From positions 434,001-498,000 of the forward strand of contig NZ_JAALDL010000002.1 of NCBI RefSeq assembly GCF_011045095.1: a stretch of DNA of 64,000 bases, read 5' to 3'. Shown here piece after piece: positions 47,476-57,441 of the stretch. The first letter of the stretch is position 1. Each line of letters begins with the position of its first letter. The notes beneath the pieces were generated by a model. It ran no database searches. It saw nothing but the letters and a program-made list of their open reading frames with translations, and was not told the origin of the DNA. The stretch comes from Grimontia sedimenti. Lineage in GTDB: Bacteria; Pseudomonadota; Gammaproteobacteria; Enterobacterales; Vibrionaceae. Made by a program: the position numbers and the translations under genes.

Positions 47476-47920
47476 TAAAGCAGAAAAGTTTGAAGCTTTT
47501 TTGCTCGCCACGACTAAAAAGTCGACAAATAGAGTAAATCTTTACCGCTTTATCTCAGACACCTAACCGCCACTAGCACTATTTCTGAGTAGTATCTTGA
47601 TCAGCTGGCAGTTAACGGTGTCTTAATCATGCAGCACTCGGCGTAAGACATGAGGAATAAAGCACCCGTTAGTTTGTTGGCACGACGGGATAAATAACCA
47701 GTGTCAAAGAGACTGTCGCCATTTGTGGCGAATAGCCGACTGAATAAACCGGAGTGAATATCTTAATTCCGTATCAGTGGGTGGATAAGTAGTGCCCTAG
47801 AGCGTCCCTGATTCCCCAGCCGTGAGGCTGCATTAACATCAGACTTGGGACCTGGCAGCATTGCGTTCTTTCTCTCGTATCCGACAACTAATAACAACAA
47901 ATAATCGAGAACAATTTGAT
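47476..47920 (+). other. Long 5' leader of rne, likely autoregulatory
   Basis: About 445 nt without a credible gene between the rne promoter and start. It contains a 5-bp hairpin with a GTGA tetraloop (47817-47830, AGCCGTGAGGCT core) that recalls the hp2 hairpin (ACCGTGAGGT) through which RNase E cuts its own leader in E. coli, plus several further imperfect stems. The match to hp2 is from memory and short. Confidence 0.5.
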
Positions 47921-50900
47921 ATGAAAAGAATGTTGATTAACGCAACTCAAAAGGAAGAGTTGCGCGTCGCATTGGTTGACGGTCAGCGCTTATACGATCT
48001 GGATATCGAAAGCCCTGGCCATGAATCGAAGAAAGCAAACATCTATAAAGGCCGTATTACACGTATTGAGCCAAGTCTTGAAGCAGCATTCGTAGACTAT
48101 GGTTCTGAGCGTCACGGTTTCCTTCCTCTTAAAGAAATTGCCCGCGAATACTTCCCAGACAATTACAGCTACCAAGGTCGTCCAAACATCAAAGAGGTGT
48201 TGAAAGAAGGCCAGGAAGTGATTGTTCAGGTTGATAAAGAAGAACGTGGTAACAAAGGCGCTGCCTTGACCACTTTCATCTCTCTCGCTGGTAGTTACCT
48301 TGTTCTGATGCCAAACAACCCTCGTGCTGGCGGTATTTCCCGTCGTATCGAAGGTGAAGAGCGTAGCCAACTGAAAGAAGCGATGTCTGGTCTGAAACTG
48401 CCTCAGGGCATGGGTCTGATCGTTCGTACCGCTGGCGTTGGCAAATCTGCTGAAGAGCTGGAATGGGATTTAAACTACCTGCTGAACAACTGGGAACGCA
48501 TCCAAGGCGCCGCTGATTCTAAACCAGCGCCATTCCTGATCTATCAGGAAAGCGATGTGATTGCGCGTGCATTCCGTGATTACCTGCGTCGTGACATCGG
48601 CGAAGTGCTGATCGACAGTGAGAAAGTTTACAATCAGGCTCGTGAGCGTATTCAGGCTACCCGTCCTGACTTCCTGAGTCGCGTTAAACGCTACGAAGGT
48701 GAAGTTCCACTTTTCAGCCACTACCAAATCGAAAGCCAGATTGAATCTGCCTTCCAGCGCGAAGTGCGTCTGCCTTCCGGTGGTTCGATTGTTATCGACC
48801 CTACCGAAGCACTGACTTCTATCGACATCAACTCCGCTCGCGCGACCAAGGGTTCTGATATCGAAGAAACCGCACTGCAGACAAACCTTGAAGCAGCAGA
48901 CGAAATTGCACGTCAATTGCGCCTGCGTGACCTTGGTGGTCTGGTTGTTATCGACTTCATCGATATGACCCCAGTTCGCCACCAACGTGAAGTAGAAAAC
49001 CGTCTGCGTGAAGCTGTCCGTATGGATCGTGCGCGCGTTCAAATCGGTCGTATTTCACGCTTTGGCCTGCTGGAGATGTCTCGTCAGCGCCTGAGCCCTT
49101 CTCTGGCAGAAGCTAGCCACCACATCTGTCCTCGCTGTACAGGTACCGGTGTGATTCGTGATAACGAATCTCTGTCTCTGTCTATCTTGCGTCTGATCGA
49201 AGAAGAAGCGTTGAAGGAAAACACCGCCCAGGTAATGGCAGTTGTACCCGTTCCGGTTGCTTCTTATCTGCTCAACGAAAAACGCCGGTCAGTGCAGCAC
49301 GTTGAGAAGTATCACAACGTTCGCGTTATCGTTGTACCTAACGCCAACATGGAAACACCGCACTTTGAAGTGGTTCGTATCCGTGGCGGCGATGAAGTAA
49401 CGTCACTGTCTTACCACCTTCCAGAGCAACTGGAAGCAATGCGTGAGACTGAAGGCAAAGACGAGGCACCAGCTGAGCGCGTTGTTAAGAAACGCGAAGA
49501 ACCAGCATTGCAAAGTTTCGCTGCCCCTGCTTCTCCAGCTCCGGTTGCCAAGCCAGCAGCAAAAGCAGCAGTTGAAGCTAAACCTGGCCTGATCTCTCGT
49601 CTGGTTTCTTTCATCTCTGGCCTGTTCGCAAGTGCGCCGGCGGAAGAAGAGAAGAAAGAAGAACCAAAACGCGAGTCTCGTAACCGTCGTGATCACAAGC
49701 GTTCTCAGGACCGCACCCGCCGTGGCTCGCGCAATGGTCAGCGCGATGAGAACGGCAAAAATGGTGAGCGCAATGAACGAAGCGAGCGTGGAGATAAGAA
49801 ACCACGTCGTGGCAAAGAGCGGACTGAAAATAACGAACGTTCAAACGCACGTCCGGAAAAACAAGCTAAGAAGCAAAACCGCAAGCAAACTGACAAGTCA
49901 GAGAAAGCTGACCAACGTCAACAGCAAGCGAAAGCGGCTAAGCCAGTAAAAGAAGAGTCTCAAGCTGACAAGCAAGAGAAAGCGGAAAAGACGGAGAAGG
50001 TAAAACAACGCCGTCAACGCCGCAAGCTGAACAAGAAAGTCCGTGTTGCTGATAACTCAGAAGAAGTAGAAGTTGCAGCGGTGAACCCACTTCACGAAAT
50101 GGGTAAAGCTGTAGCAGAAGAAGCGAAAGCTGAAGCTAACACCGATGCACCAGAAGCTGTTGAAGCTAACGAAAATGGTGAGCAACGTGAAGAGAAGCGT
50201 CGTAACCGCCGTTCACCTCGTCACCTGCGCGCAAGTGGTCAACGCCGTCGTCGCAGCAATCGCGAAGATGAATCAGCAAACGCTGAGCAAGGCCTTGACC
50301 AACTGGACATGATGGAAACGGCTGTTTCTATCGTTGAAAAGCGCAACAAAGTTGTTCTGAAATCTGGTGTCGCTTCTCCAGAAATGGCAATGGGTAAAGT
50401 ATGGCCTTCGAAAGCTGCACTGAAAGCCCCTGTTGTGGCAGAAGCTGTGACAGAAGCCCCAGCTGCAGACGAAGCACCTGCACCGAAGGCTGTTGCCGTT
50501 GGTGGTGTAGCCTTCCCTGAAATGGCAATGGGCAAAGTGATTGTGCGTCGTTCAGTGCCAACAGTGCTGGAAGAGAAAGCCAAGTACGAAGGTGCTGACG
50601 CCCTGAACGAAGAGCTACCCGTTGCTGTTAATGCACCGGAAGAAGAAGCTCCTGCTGCGGAACCAGTTGTCGAAACCGTTGCTGCACAGGAAGAAGCACC
50701 AAAAGCGGAAGAAACCAATGTGAAGAGCGTGATGGAATCTAGCGAAATCCCTGCTGTAGAGGCTGAGAAACCCGCTAAACCTGCCATTCGCATCGGTCGT
50801 GCTACGTCTCCAATGACAAAAGCGCCAGCACCGGAAAGTGCAGAGTCAGCGATTGAAGTAGCCATTGCTGAATTCCGAAGCGAACGAGCTGAAACGCGCC

Positions 50901-50965
50901 AAGCAGGTAGCCAAACGGCAACCAACAGCGCTGCAGCCCCAGCGACAAAGCCTAACTTCCAATAA
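47921..50965 (+). CDS. rne: Ribonuclease E
   Basis: 1014-residue endoribonuclease and degradosome scaffold. The start [21 protein letters not shown] at 47921 matches E. coli; 20 extra in-frame codons upstream belong to the leader. The catalytic half has the S1 domain (about 35-125), metal-binding Asp residues in [13 protein letters not shown] and VVIDFIDM, and the zinc link CPRCTGTG. The second half is disordered, with a likely membrane-binding helix ([15 protein letters not shown], near 560), Arg/Lys-rich RNA-binding stretches, acidic stretches, two copies of a PEMAMGKV motif (50368-50413, 50504-50550) and a [11 protein letters not shown] end resembling the PNPase site. Confidence 0.98.
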   Translation: MKRMLINATQKEELRVALVDGQRLYDLDIESPGHESKKANIYKGRITRIEPSLEAAFVDYGSERHGFLPLKEIAREYFPDNYSYQGRPNIKEVLKEGQEVIVQVDKEERGNKGAALTTFISLAGSYLVLMPNNPRAGGISRRIEGEERSQLKEAMSGLKLPQGMGLIVRTAGVGKSAEELEWDLNYLLNNWERIQGAADSKPAPFLIYQESDVIARAFRDYLRRDIGEVLIDSEKVYNQARERIQATRPDFLSRVKRYEGEVPLFSHYQIESQIESAFQREVRLPSGGSIVIDPTEALTSIDINSARATKGSDIEETALQTNLEAADEIARQLRLRDLGGLVVIDFIDMTPVRHQREVENRLREAVRMDRARVQIGRISRFGLLEMSRQRLSPSLAEASHHICPRCTGTGVIRDNESLSLSILRLIEEEALKENTAQVMAVVPVPVASYLLNEKRRSVQHVEKYHNVRVIVVPNANMETPHFEVVRIRGGDEVTSLSYHLPEQLEAMRETEGKDEAPAERVVKKREEPALQSFAAPASPAPVAKPAAKAAVEAKPGLISRLVSFISGLFASAPAEEEKKEEPKRESRNRRDHKRSQDRTRRGSRNGQRDENGKNGERNERSERGDKKPRRGKERTENNERSNARPEKQAKKQNRKQTDKSEKADQRQQQAKAAKPVKEESQADKQEKAEKTEKVKQRRQRRKLNKKVRVADNSEEVEVAAVNPLHEMGKAVAEEAKAEANTDAPEAVEANENGEQREEKRRNRRSPRHLRASGQRRRRSNREDESANAEQGLDQLDMMETAVSIVEKRNKVVLKSGVASPEMAMGKVWPSKAALKAPVVAEAVTEAPAADEAPAPKAVAVGGVAFPEMAMGKVIVRRSVPTVLEEKAKYEGADALNEELPVAVNAPEEEAPAAEPVVETVAAQEEAPKAEETNVKSVMESSEIPAVEAEKPAKPAIRIGRATSPMTKAPAPESAESAIEVAIAEFRSERAETRQAGSQTATNSAAAPATKPNFQ

Positions 50966-50980
50966 GAAGTGATGAATAAG

Positions 50981-51007
50981 AAAGAGCCATGCCTAGCATG
51001 GCTCTTT
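50981..51007 (+). terminator. rne terminator
   Basis: Perfect 12-bp stem (50981-50992 with 50996-51007), 3-nt loop and T-run. The 260 bp beyond it up to the SulP gene show no credible gene. Confidence 0.93.
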
Positions 51008-51270
51008 TTTTATGTATCTGTACCCAAACAAAAAGCCAACGCTTGGGCTTTTAGGGTCTTATTCATCAAACTGCCATCGCTTTGATGTCTAATCAGTTTG
51101 GCTAATTGCAGCACGTCTTTTTTGTTATAACCCGATGTTCTGCCTAGACGTAACCTGCTTTTAAGTTTCACAAATACGTTACTAAGATTGAACAAAATCA
51201 CACTTTTAGGTAGTATCGCCGTCTTTGTCGAATTGCCAACAACCCACTTTTAGAGAAGTAACCGAACAAG

Positions 51271-52827
51271 ATGTTTGAATTCCCCAAGTTTCCTAAACAC
51301 TCGGCCAAGAACGACATTCTGTCAGGTCTGACTGTTGCACTCGCTCTGGTACCAGAAGCCGTTGCGTTTGCTTTCGTTGCAGGCGTTGACCCAATGGTTG
51401 GCCTGTATGCTGCGTTCATCATGGGTCTACTGACTTCTATCCTTGGCGGTCGCCCTGGTATGATTTCTGGTGCGACTGGCGCAATGGCTGTGGTCATGGT
51501 CAGCCTGGTCGCAGAACACGGTATTCAATATCTTTTTGCGGCAATTATGCTGGCGGGTACGCTTCAAATTCTGGCGGGTGTATTTAAGCTCGGTAAATTT
51601 ATCCGCATGGTACCACACCCGGTAATGATTGGCTTCGTCAACGGTCTGGCTATCGTCATCTTCCTTGCTCAACTTGGTCAATTCCAAGTGCCTGGCCTGA
51701 ACGGTGAAATGGAATGGCTGCAAGGCGAGCAACTGTATCTGATGCTTGGCTTGGTGGCGATTACCATGGCTATCATCCATTTCCTGCCAAAAATCACCAC
51801 CGCAGTACCATCCTCTCTGGTTGCGATTGTGTCTGTGACCGCGGCGGTCGTCCTGCTGGATCTGGATACCCGCACCGTTGTCGACTTCCTGCGCTCAATG
51901 AGTGGTGACGAGAACGCTACGCTTGCTGGTTCACTGCCAACTTTCGCTTTCCCAACTGTTCCGTTCAATCTGGAAACCCTATACATCATCCTGCCATACG
52001 CGCTTATTCTGGCGGCTGTTGGTCTGATTGAATCCCTGCTGACCTTGACCGTCGTTGACGAGATGACGGGCACCCGCGGTCGCGGTAACCGCGAATGTGT
52101 GGGCCAAGGTGTCGCGAACGTAACTTGTTCCGTATTCGGTGCAATGGGCGGTTGTGCGATGATTGGTCAATCGATGATCAACGTAAATTCAGGTGGCCGT
52201 GGCCGTCTGTCAGGCATCGTTGCCGCACTTGCCCTGCTCTGCTTCATCCTGTTCACCTCTTCGCTGATTGAGATGATACCACTGGCAGCGCTGGTTGGTG
52301 TGATGTTCATGGTGGTTATCGGCACCTTTGAATGGGCGACGTTTAAGCTGGCCAGCCGTGTACCAAAACGCGACTTTTTCGTTATCGTGCTGGTGACTGT
52401 TGTTACCGTTATGACTGACCTAGCGATTGCGGTTATCGTTGGTGTGATTGTGTCGGCGCTGATGTTCGCATGGGAACACGCTAAACACATCTATGCATCA
52501 AGCCATATCAACGAGGAAGGCTCAAAAGTCTACGAAGTGAATGGTCCATTGTTCTTTGGCTCAGTGGCTAACTTCCTTGAACTATTTGATGCTCAGAACG
52601 ACCCACAAGACGTAATTGTCGATTTCGGTAAATCGCGAGTGGCAGACCATTCTGCTATCGAAGCGATTGATACGCTGGCCGAGCGTTACAACAAAGCAGG
52701 TAAAACACTCCATCTTCGCCACCTGTCACAAGATTGTCTTGCGTTGCTGACCAAAGCGGGCAGCCTGGTTGAAATCAACCACATTGAAGACCCAAGCTAT
52801 AAGGTTGCAACCGACGTTCTGGCTTAA
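51271..52827 (+). CDS. SulP-family anion transporter with STAS domain
   Basis: 518-residue inner-membrane carrier of the SLC26/SulP family (sulfate, bicarbonate or other anions). The membrane part (about 15-410) has the [17 protein letters not shown] motif of helix 1-2 and the GSxxRGRLSG-like [10 protein letters not shown] segment. A cytoplasmic STAS domain (about 425-518) has [18 protein letters not shown]. The group resembles sodium/bicarbonate BicA-type and related vibrio proteins, but the substrate cannot be read. Single gene. Confidence 0.92.
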   Translation: MFEFPKFPKHSAKNDILSGLTVALALVPEAVAFAFVAGVDPMVGLYAAFIMGLLTSILGGRPGMISGATGAMAVVMVSLVAEHGIQYLFAAIMLAGTLQILAGVFKLGKFIRMVPHPVMIGFVNGLAIVIFLAQLGQFQVPGLNGEMEWLQGEQLYLMLGLVAITMAIIHFLPKITTAVPSSLVAIVSVTAAVVLLDLDTRTVVDFLRSMSGDENATLAGSLPTFAFPTVPFNLETLYIILPYALILAAVGLIESLLTLTVVDEMTGTRGRGNRECVGQGVANVTCSVFGAMGGCAMIGQSMINVNSGGRGRLSGIVAALALLCFILFTSSLIEMIPLAALVGVMFMVVIGTFEWATFKLASRVPKRDFFVIVLVTVVTVMTDLAIAVIVGVIVSALMFAWEHAKHIYASSHINEEGSKVYEVNGPLFFGSVANFLELFDAQNDPQDVIVDFGKSRVADHSAIEAIDTLAERYNKAGKTLHLRHLSQDCLALLTKAGSLVEINHIEDPSYKVATDVLA

Positions 52828-52844
52828 TCAGTGTTCTAAAAAAC

Positions 52845-52870
52845 AAAAGCGGGCTCTTTAGCCCGCTTTT
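52845..52870. terminator. Bidirectional terminator, SulP / fasciclin genes
   Basis: Perfect 11-bp stem (52845-52855 with 52860-52870), 4-nt loop, A-run and T-run, between convergent genes. Confidence 0.92.
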
Positions 52871-52889
52871 TGTTTTCTAGATTCTTCGC

Positions 52890-53402
52890 TTACTGAGGAA
52901 TAATCACGTTATCGATAACGTGGATCACACCATTAGAGGCTTTGATGTCTGTAGCGACCACATTAGCGTTGTCGACTTTTACACCACTTGACGTATCAAT
53001 AGCAATTTTAGCGCCTTGCACTGTACCTGCTTCGGTTAGTCCGGCCACATCTGCTGCCATCACTTTGCCAGGCACCACGTGGTAGGTCAGGATAGCCACG
53101 AGCTTGTCTTTATTCTCTGGTTCTAACAGGCTTTCAACCGTTCCTGCTGGAAGCTTTGCAAATGCTTCGTTCGTAGGTGCGAATACGGTGAATGGGCCGT
53201 CGCCTTGAAGGGTTTCCACTAGCCCTGCGGCTTTAACCGCTGCCACCAAAGTGCTGAAATCAGAGTTTCCAGCAGCAACGGCTACAATATCTTTTTTTGC
53301 ACCGTACGCATGAGCCTGGGCACCAATTGCCCCCATCATCAGTACGGCCATTCCAGCCAGTAACGTTGATTTAAAAAACGGCAAAACCTTTGCAGAAATC
53401 AT
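52890..53402 (-). CDS. Secreted fasciclin-domain protein
   Basis: 170-residue exported protein with a signal peptide (about 1-31, ending GAQAHA) and a single FAS1 domain. The domain's two motifs are seen: H1 in [17 protein letters not shown] and H2 in [13 protein letters not shown], with the YHVVPG link. Such proteins act in adhesion or surface attachment. GGAGAGA precedes the ATG. No partner gene is evident. Confidence 0.93.
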   Translation of the reverse strand: MISAKVLPFFKSTLLAGMAVLMMGAIGAQAHAYGAKKDIVAVAAGNSDFSTLVAAVKAAGLVETLQGDGPFTVFAPTNEAFAKLPAGTVESLLEPENKDKLVAILTYHVVPGKVMAADVAGLTEAGTVQGAKIAIDTSSGVKVDNANVVATDIKASNGVIHVIDNVIIPQ

Positions 53403-53502
53403 ACGATCTCTCCCTATATATTCATTATTTGAACGGGCTTATGCCCAGGTTTTGCTGATCAGCGAGTGTTATTACGGGCGTGATTTCCTGATGGTTTACT
53501 TT

Positions 53503-54192
53503 CTATACATTTTTGCTTTCACAAAGCGACAAATAGTGCTGAAACGACTTTACCCCACTGGCTTCAAAATGCTCTTTGAGGGCTTCCATACCCTCAATAC
53601 GATCAACGCGAAAGCTTCGATAATCGTCCCGCAGCTCACACCAAGCCACCAGCGTCCAAACTTTGCCCCAAAATACCTGCCCTAAAGGGTGAACAACGCG
53701 TTCGGAGTGTATTCCTTCGCCAGTTTTATATTTGATGCGGACTTTTTGCTTTTCTGTCGTGGCTTCGCGCAAGCTTTCTCGCCATGCGGTGCATTCTGAT
53801 TCAATGTAAAAGTCAGGCACCGCAAGAGGCAAAGCATCAATCTGGGCTTTAAGGTGTTCTGGCAGTATGGACTGGATTTTTCTTGAGGCAGATTCAGAAG
53901 CAGCCGCCAAACTCTTATCTGACCAGGCGCGAACCATTCGCATACCCAGCTCCAACGCCACCATTTCCTCTTCGGTGAACATAAGCGGTGGAAGGTGAGA
54001 GCCTTTGCCTAACAGGTAACCAATCCCTGCTTCGCCTTCAATGGGGACACCGGACAATTGCAGGGATTGGATATCACGGTAAATCGTGCGCTCACTGACC
54101 TTCAGCTCTTCCGACAATGACTTGGCCGTCACCGCGTAACGTTTACTACGCAGCAGTGTTAAAAGCTCAAACAAGCGCTCCGATTTACTCAT
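53503..54192 (-). CDS. YafY-type HTH/WYL transcriptional regulator
   Basis: 229-residue regulator with an N-terminal HTH_11 winged helix (LLRSKRYAVTAKSLSEELKVSERTIYRDIQSL) and a C-terminal WYL-type ligand domain (RVVHPLGQVFWGKVWTLVAWCELR). It lies 9 bp after the ABM-type gene, so both are probably one operon, and the regulator may control it. Confidence 0.9.
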   Translation of the reverse strand: MSKSERLFELLTLLRSKRYAVTAKSLSEELKVSERTIYRDIQSLQLSGVPIEGEAGIGYLLGKGSHLPPLMFTEEEMVALELGMRMVRAWSDKSLAAASESASRKIQSILPEHLKAQIDALPLAVPDFYIESECTAWRESLREATTEKQKVRIKYKTGEGIHSERVVHPLGQVFWGKVWTLVAWCELRDDYRSFRVDRIEGMEALKEHFEASGVKSFQHYLSLCESKNV

Positions 54193-54201
54193 TCACTCTT
54201 C

Positions 54202-54522
54202 CTAAGCTGTTTCAGTCATACAGGGACTCATCTTAATTTGCTCGTGGGCCATCACTAGCGTTGAAGCATCAATATAAGACACCATCTTCTGAGCACCTTC
54301 ATCCTTCATGAAGTTGTCTGACGCTGCCTTAGCATCAGCGAGTGTCGCCCAGTAAACAATGTCTGTCCATTCTTGTGTCTGCTCATTAAGACTCAGCGAA
54401 CGGTAAAGATAGCCTTCACATCCTTTAATAAAGGGAATAGTGCCTTCTGCTGCCTCAACAAATGCCTTCATATCCGCGCCGTCTTTCAGTTTGAATCTTA
54501 CGGTTTCTACAATGTTATCCAT
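54202..54522 (-). CDS. Small ABM-like (dimeric alpha/beta barrel) protein
   Basis: 106-residue protein with the ferredoxin-like fold pattern of antibiotic-biosynthesis-monooxygenase/NIPSNAP relatives: ETVRFKLKDGADMKAF at the start, YRSLSLNEQTQEWTDIVYWATLADAKAA in the middle. Catalytic role unknown. I chose the ATG at 54522, with GGAG upstream; the longer frame adds 15 residues with no such site. In operon with the YafY-type regulator. Confidence 0.75.
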   Translation of the reverse strand: MDNIVETVRFKLKDGADMKAFVEAAEGTIPFIKGCEGYLYRSLSLNEQTQEWTDIVYWATLADAKAASDNFMKDEGAQKMVSYIDASTLVMAHEQIKMSPCMTETA

Positions 54523-54611
54523 GGTGTTATCTCCTTTCGTGTGGGGTTGAGAAGAGATTACTGACACCTACTGACAGATCGTGTCAGGAGCGTTTCCCAG
54601 AAACAAAAAAA

Positions 54612-54630
54612 GGTCAGCTTTTGGCTGACC
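54612..54630 (-). terminator. Terminator of the pirin gene
   Basis: Perfect 7-bp stem (54612-54618 with 54624-54630) followed on the minus strand by seven T residues. Confidence 0.87.
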
Positions 54631-54654
54631 CTCTATTTCAGGAGCTTAAACACA

Positions 54655-55350
54655 TTACGGCAAATCGAAGACCAACGCCGTGACGTTTTCTGAGCCGTTG
54701 TTTTTCAGCGAGAGCTGGGAGAGCCTGCTAACTTTTGCACCGTCGCCAGCTGAGAGAGCATCGTCATTCACTGACAACTCACCCGCGACGACATGCACAT
54801 ACACATTGCTGCCCATTTCCGGGGTGAAAGTTTCCGAACTACCGTTTTCCAGGATTAACTGCAGTAATCGGGCATCTTGTTTAATGTGCAATGTGCCATC
54901 ACGGCCATCAGGCGTTGCTATCTCAGTGAAGCCCAATGCTTTACCAAAGTCCTTCTGCTGATAACCCGGTGATCCACCTTTCTTATTAGGCTGAATCCAA
55001 ATTTGCAGGAAACGAAGGTCACTGTCGGAAGAACCATTGTACTCGCTGTGGTAAATCCCCTTCCCTGCAGACATCAATTGAAATTCGCCCGCTGGCAGAG
55101 ACTGGATATTCCCTTCACTGTCTTTATGCTCAATCACACCGTCCAGAACATAACTTATTATCTCCATATCACGGTGACCGTGAGTATCAAACCCAGCCGA
55201 TGGTTTCACCACATCATCATTAATCACACGAAGCGCCGAGAAACCCATTTGCTCAGGGTCATGATAATGACCAAACGAGAAAGTATGGCGACTGTCCAGC
55301 CAACCGAAGCTTGCACGGCCACGTTTCTCAGATTTACGGATATCAATCAT
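54655..55350 (-). CDS. Pirin-family protein (YhhW-like quercetinase)
   Basis: 231-residue bicupin of the pirin family. The N-terminal cupin has the metal-binding HGHRDMEIISYVLDG and later HSEYNGS residues, and the opening RGRASFGWLDSRHTFSFGHY is typical. E. coli YhhW opens the flavonol quercetin; the natural substrate is unknown. It diverges from miaE across a palindromic spacer. Confidence 0.92.
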   Translation of the reverse strand: MIDIRKSEKRGRASFGWLDSRHTFSFGHYHDPEQMGFSALRVINDDVVKPSAGFDTHGHRDMEIISYVLDGVIEHKDSEGNIQSLPAGEFQLMSAGKGIYHSEYNGSSDSDLRFLQIWIQPNKKGGSPGYQQKDFGKALGFTEIATPDGRDGTLHIKQDARLLQLILENGSSETFTPEMGSNVYVHVVAGELSVNDDALSAGDGAKVSRLSQLSLKNNGSENVTALVFDLP

Positions 55351-55429
55351 TTCGACCTCCCTTTGCGCTTAACTCATTGCTTTAGAGGTTAAGCAATCCC
55401 AATCTTGAATAAAACCAGAGAGATTTGAG

Positions 55430-55458
55430 TTTGATGTTCAACTTTTTCGAACATCAAA
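55430..55458. promoter_or_regulatory. 29-bp palindrome between pirin and miaE genes
   Basis: Perfect 10-bp inverted repeat TTTGATGTTC/GAACATCAAA (55430-55439, 55449-55458) around a 9-nt T-rich centre. There is no T-run after it in either direction, so an operator for one of the two divergent genes is more likely than a terminator. Confidence 0.5.
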
Positions 55459-55583
55459 AAGGAACAACAAAGGGCATGGCGTCAGTCAACTCGCCCGAAA
55501 GTAGTGCCTCAATGCGAGCATCTTCAGGTCGTTTGGGTATATAATTGCCGCCTTCAAAGCACTAAAAAGACCAAAGAAAATCG

Positions 55584-56363
55584 ATGTCGCTAAGCCCAGA
55601 ATTAGAAAGTTTGCTCGAGCCAGTGCGCGGGTTTCTGCACTGCGAAACGCCACAGGCGTGGATTGATGAAGCCATTAAGCCTGAAAACGAAACCATACTT
55701 CTGCGTGACCACGCTAACTGCGAATTAAAAGCCAGCCAAACCGCAATGTGGCTTATCCGCAAGTACGCGATTGATGCGTCCAGCGGCGAGCTGCTTTTGG
55801 AATGGGCAAAACCTTATGAAGATTTTGTATACCGTGGCATGCGCGATGGAATTTTCCACGCTAAAAAGAATGGGCTGAGCGCTCCACTCAAACCCAAAGA
55901 TGGTTTCGAACACGGCCCAGATTTAATCGACAAAATGGTTCGGCTGATTAAAGAAGAATTCCATCATTTCGAGCAGGTCATCGAAATCATGGAAAAACGC
56001 GATATGCCATACAGCCCGCTCAATGCCGGCCGCTACGCACGAGGATTGATGTCGACTGTGCGTACCCATGAGCCAGCGATGCTTATCGACAAGCTGATTA
56101 TTGGCGCTTACATCGAAGCTCGCTCATGTGAGCGCTTTGCCAAAGTCGCACCGTACTTGGATGAAGAACTGCGAAAGTTCTATATCTCTCTGCTTCGGTC
56201 AGAAGCGCGCCACTATCAGGATTATCTGAAACTGGCGGCAGCCATTGCCGGCGGTGATATTTCCGACCGCGTCAAAGCGATTGGTGAGAAAGAAGCCGAA
56301 CTTATCCAAACACCAGATGATATGTTCCGCTTCCACAGTGGCGTGCCGTCACTCGCCGCATAA
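55584..56363 (+). CDS. miaE: tRNA-(ms2io6A37) hydroxylase
   Basis: 259-residue non-haem di-iron monooxygenase that hydroxylates the isopentenyl group of ms2i6A at position 37 of certain tRNAs. The ferritin-like helices carry the iron ligands: DHANCELKAS, the EEFHHFEQV pair, EARSCERF and SEARHYQDY. Single gene with a terminator. Confidence 0.95.
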   Translation: MSLSPELESLLEPVRGFLHCETPQAWIDEAIKPENETILLRDHANCELKASQTAMWLIRKYAIDASSGELLLEWAKPYEDFVYRGMRDGIFHAKKNGLSAPLKPKDGFEHGPDLIDKMVRLIKEEFHHFEQVIEIMEKRDMPYSPLNAGRYARGLMSTVRTHEPAMLIDKLIIGAYIEARSCERFAKVAPYLDEELRKFYISLLRSEARHYQDYLKLAAAIAGGDISDRVKAIGEKEAELIQTPDDMFRFHSGVPSLAA

Positions 56364-56369
56364 CTCGAC

Positions 56370-56396
56370 AAAGTCAGGGCCTCCTCCCCTGACTTT
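56370..56396 (+). terminator. miaE terminator
   Basis: Perfect 10-bp stem (56370-56379 with 56387-56396) with a 7-nt loop and T-rich tail, 7 bp after the stop. Confidence 0.88.
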
Positions 56397-56475
56397 TTCT
56401 TTATTATGTCCGTGACTTGCACCGACAGCCAATGTTCGGTAAACAGGGAATGACACTGAACAATCAAGGATTACT

Positions 56476-57216
56476 ATGTTCAAGAAACTCAAAGCTTCTT
56501 TAGGTATTGGTGCCACCAAAGTCGATACCATTCTTCACAATGAATCTGTTTACCAAGGCGAAACCCTGCGCGGAACCGTTCATATCAAGGGCGGAGATGT
56601 TGAGCAGGAAATTGACTCCATCACATTGAAACTCTGCACTGAAGTCAAAGTTGAGTCTGACTCTGGTGTGGGTTATCAGGTCTTTGTCCTTGGTCATATT
56701 CAGGCAAATGACCCTTTCACCATTCAACCGGGTGAAGAAAAAGAAGTGCCGTTCGAACTAAAATTGCATGCCGAAACGCCAATTACCGCCGTCAATGCAA
56801 AGCTCAACCAGAGCCATGTTTGGGTAGAGACTGTTCTGGACATCGATTTCGCCATCGACCCAACTGACCGAGATTATCTGGAAGTTCGCCCACTGCCTGC
56901 GGTACAACGTGTGCTTTCCGCCATTGAACGTGAAGGCTTTGCCTTGGTGAAGGCAGATGTAGAGAAAGGACATTTGCGCGGCAATGGCTTTGCCTCTGTT
57001 TCTGGCTGTTATCAAGAGCTTGAATTCAAAAATAGCGGTATGTTCAACAAGAAGGAAATTGAGCTTTCTTTCATCTTGGATGGTTCGGTTATCCACTGCC
57101 TTGCCGAGATTGACCGTTCATTCGGCCGCGGTGATACCTATCGCTCGTTCACCATTTCCCGAGATGCGTCAGAAGGTGAAGTGTTACAAGCGTTGGCATC
57201 GACACTCAACGTCTGA
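56476..57216 (+). CDS. Spo0M/SpoOM-family protein (arrestin-like fold)
   Basis: 246-residue cytoplasmic protein of the Spo0M family, named after a Bacillus sporulation-control protein but present in many non-sporulating bacteria. It opens MFKKLKASLGIGATKVDTIL and continues with YQGETLRGTVHIKGG, the arrestin-like beta-sandwich pattern. Its role in gammaproteobacteria is unknown. Single gene. Confidence 0.9.
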   Translation: MFKKLKASLGIGATKVDTILHNESVYQGETLRGTVHIKGGDVEQEIDSITLKLCTEVKVESDSGVGYQVFVLGHIQANDPFTIQPGEEKEVPFELKLHAETPITAVNAKLNQSHVWVETVLDIDFAIDPTDRDYLEVRPLPAVQRVLSAIEREGFALVKADVEKGHLRGNGFASVSGCYQELEFKNSGMFNKKEIELSFILDGSVIHCLAEIDRSFGRGDTYRSFTISRDASEGEVLQALASTLNV

Positions 57217-57240
57217 TAAACAGTGAGGCCAGCTCCCTAT

Positions 57241-57259
57241 GACCCGCTACCTGCGGGTC
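57241..57259 (+). terminator. Terminator of the Spo0M-like gene
   Basis: Perfect 7-bp GC-rich stem (57241-57247 with 57253-57259) followed by five T residues. Confidence 0.88.
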
Positions 57260-57441
57260 TTTTTCTTTCCGACATTCCACGTCATCTCAATGGCGTTGAA
57301 TACGTCTTCTAATGATTGGTTTCCGACAAATCTTATAACTTACCTTTCCTCCGCTGCGCTTGTGTTTTGTACTGTTCAAAACCAAAGGATATAGGCAAAG
57401 CCACCCGCATCAGATATGGCTTGCCAAAACAAGGAGCCCCG

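Noticed and set aside
51010-51201. 63-residue minus-strand ORF after rne
   Set aside because: Overlaps the rne terminator end, has no start signal and no recognisable domain.
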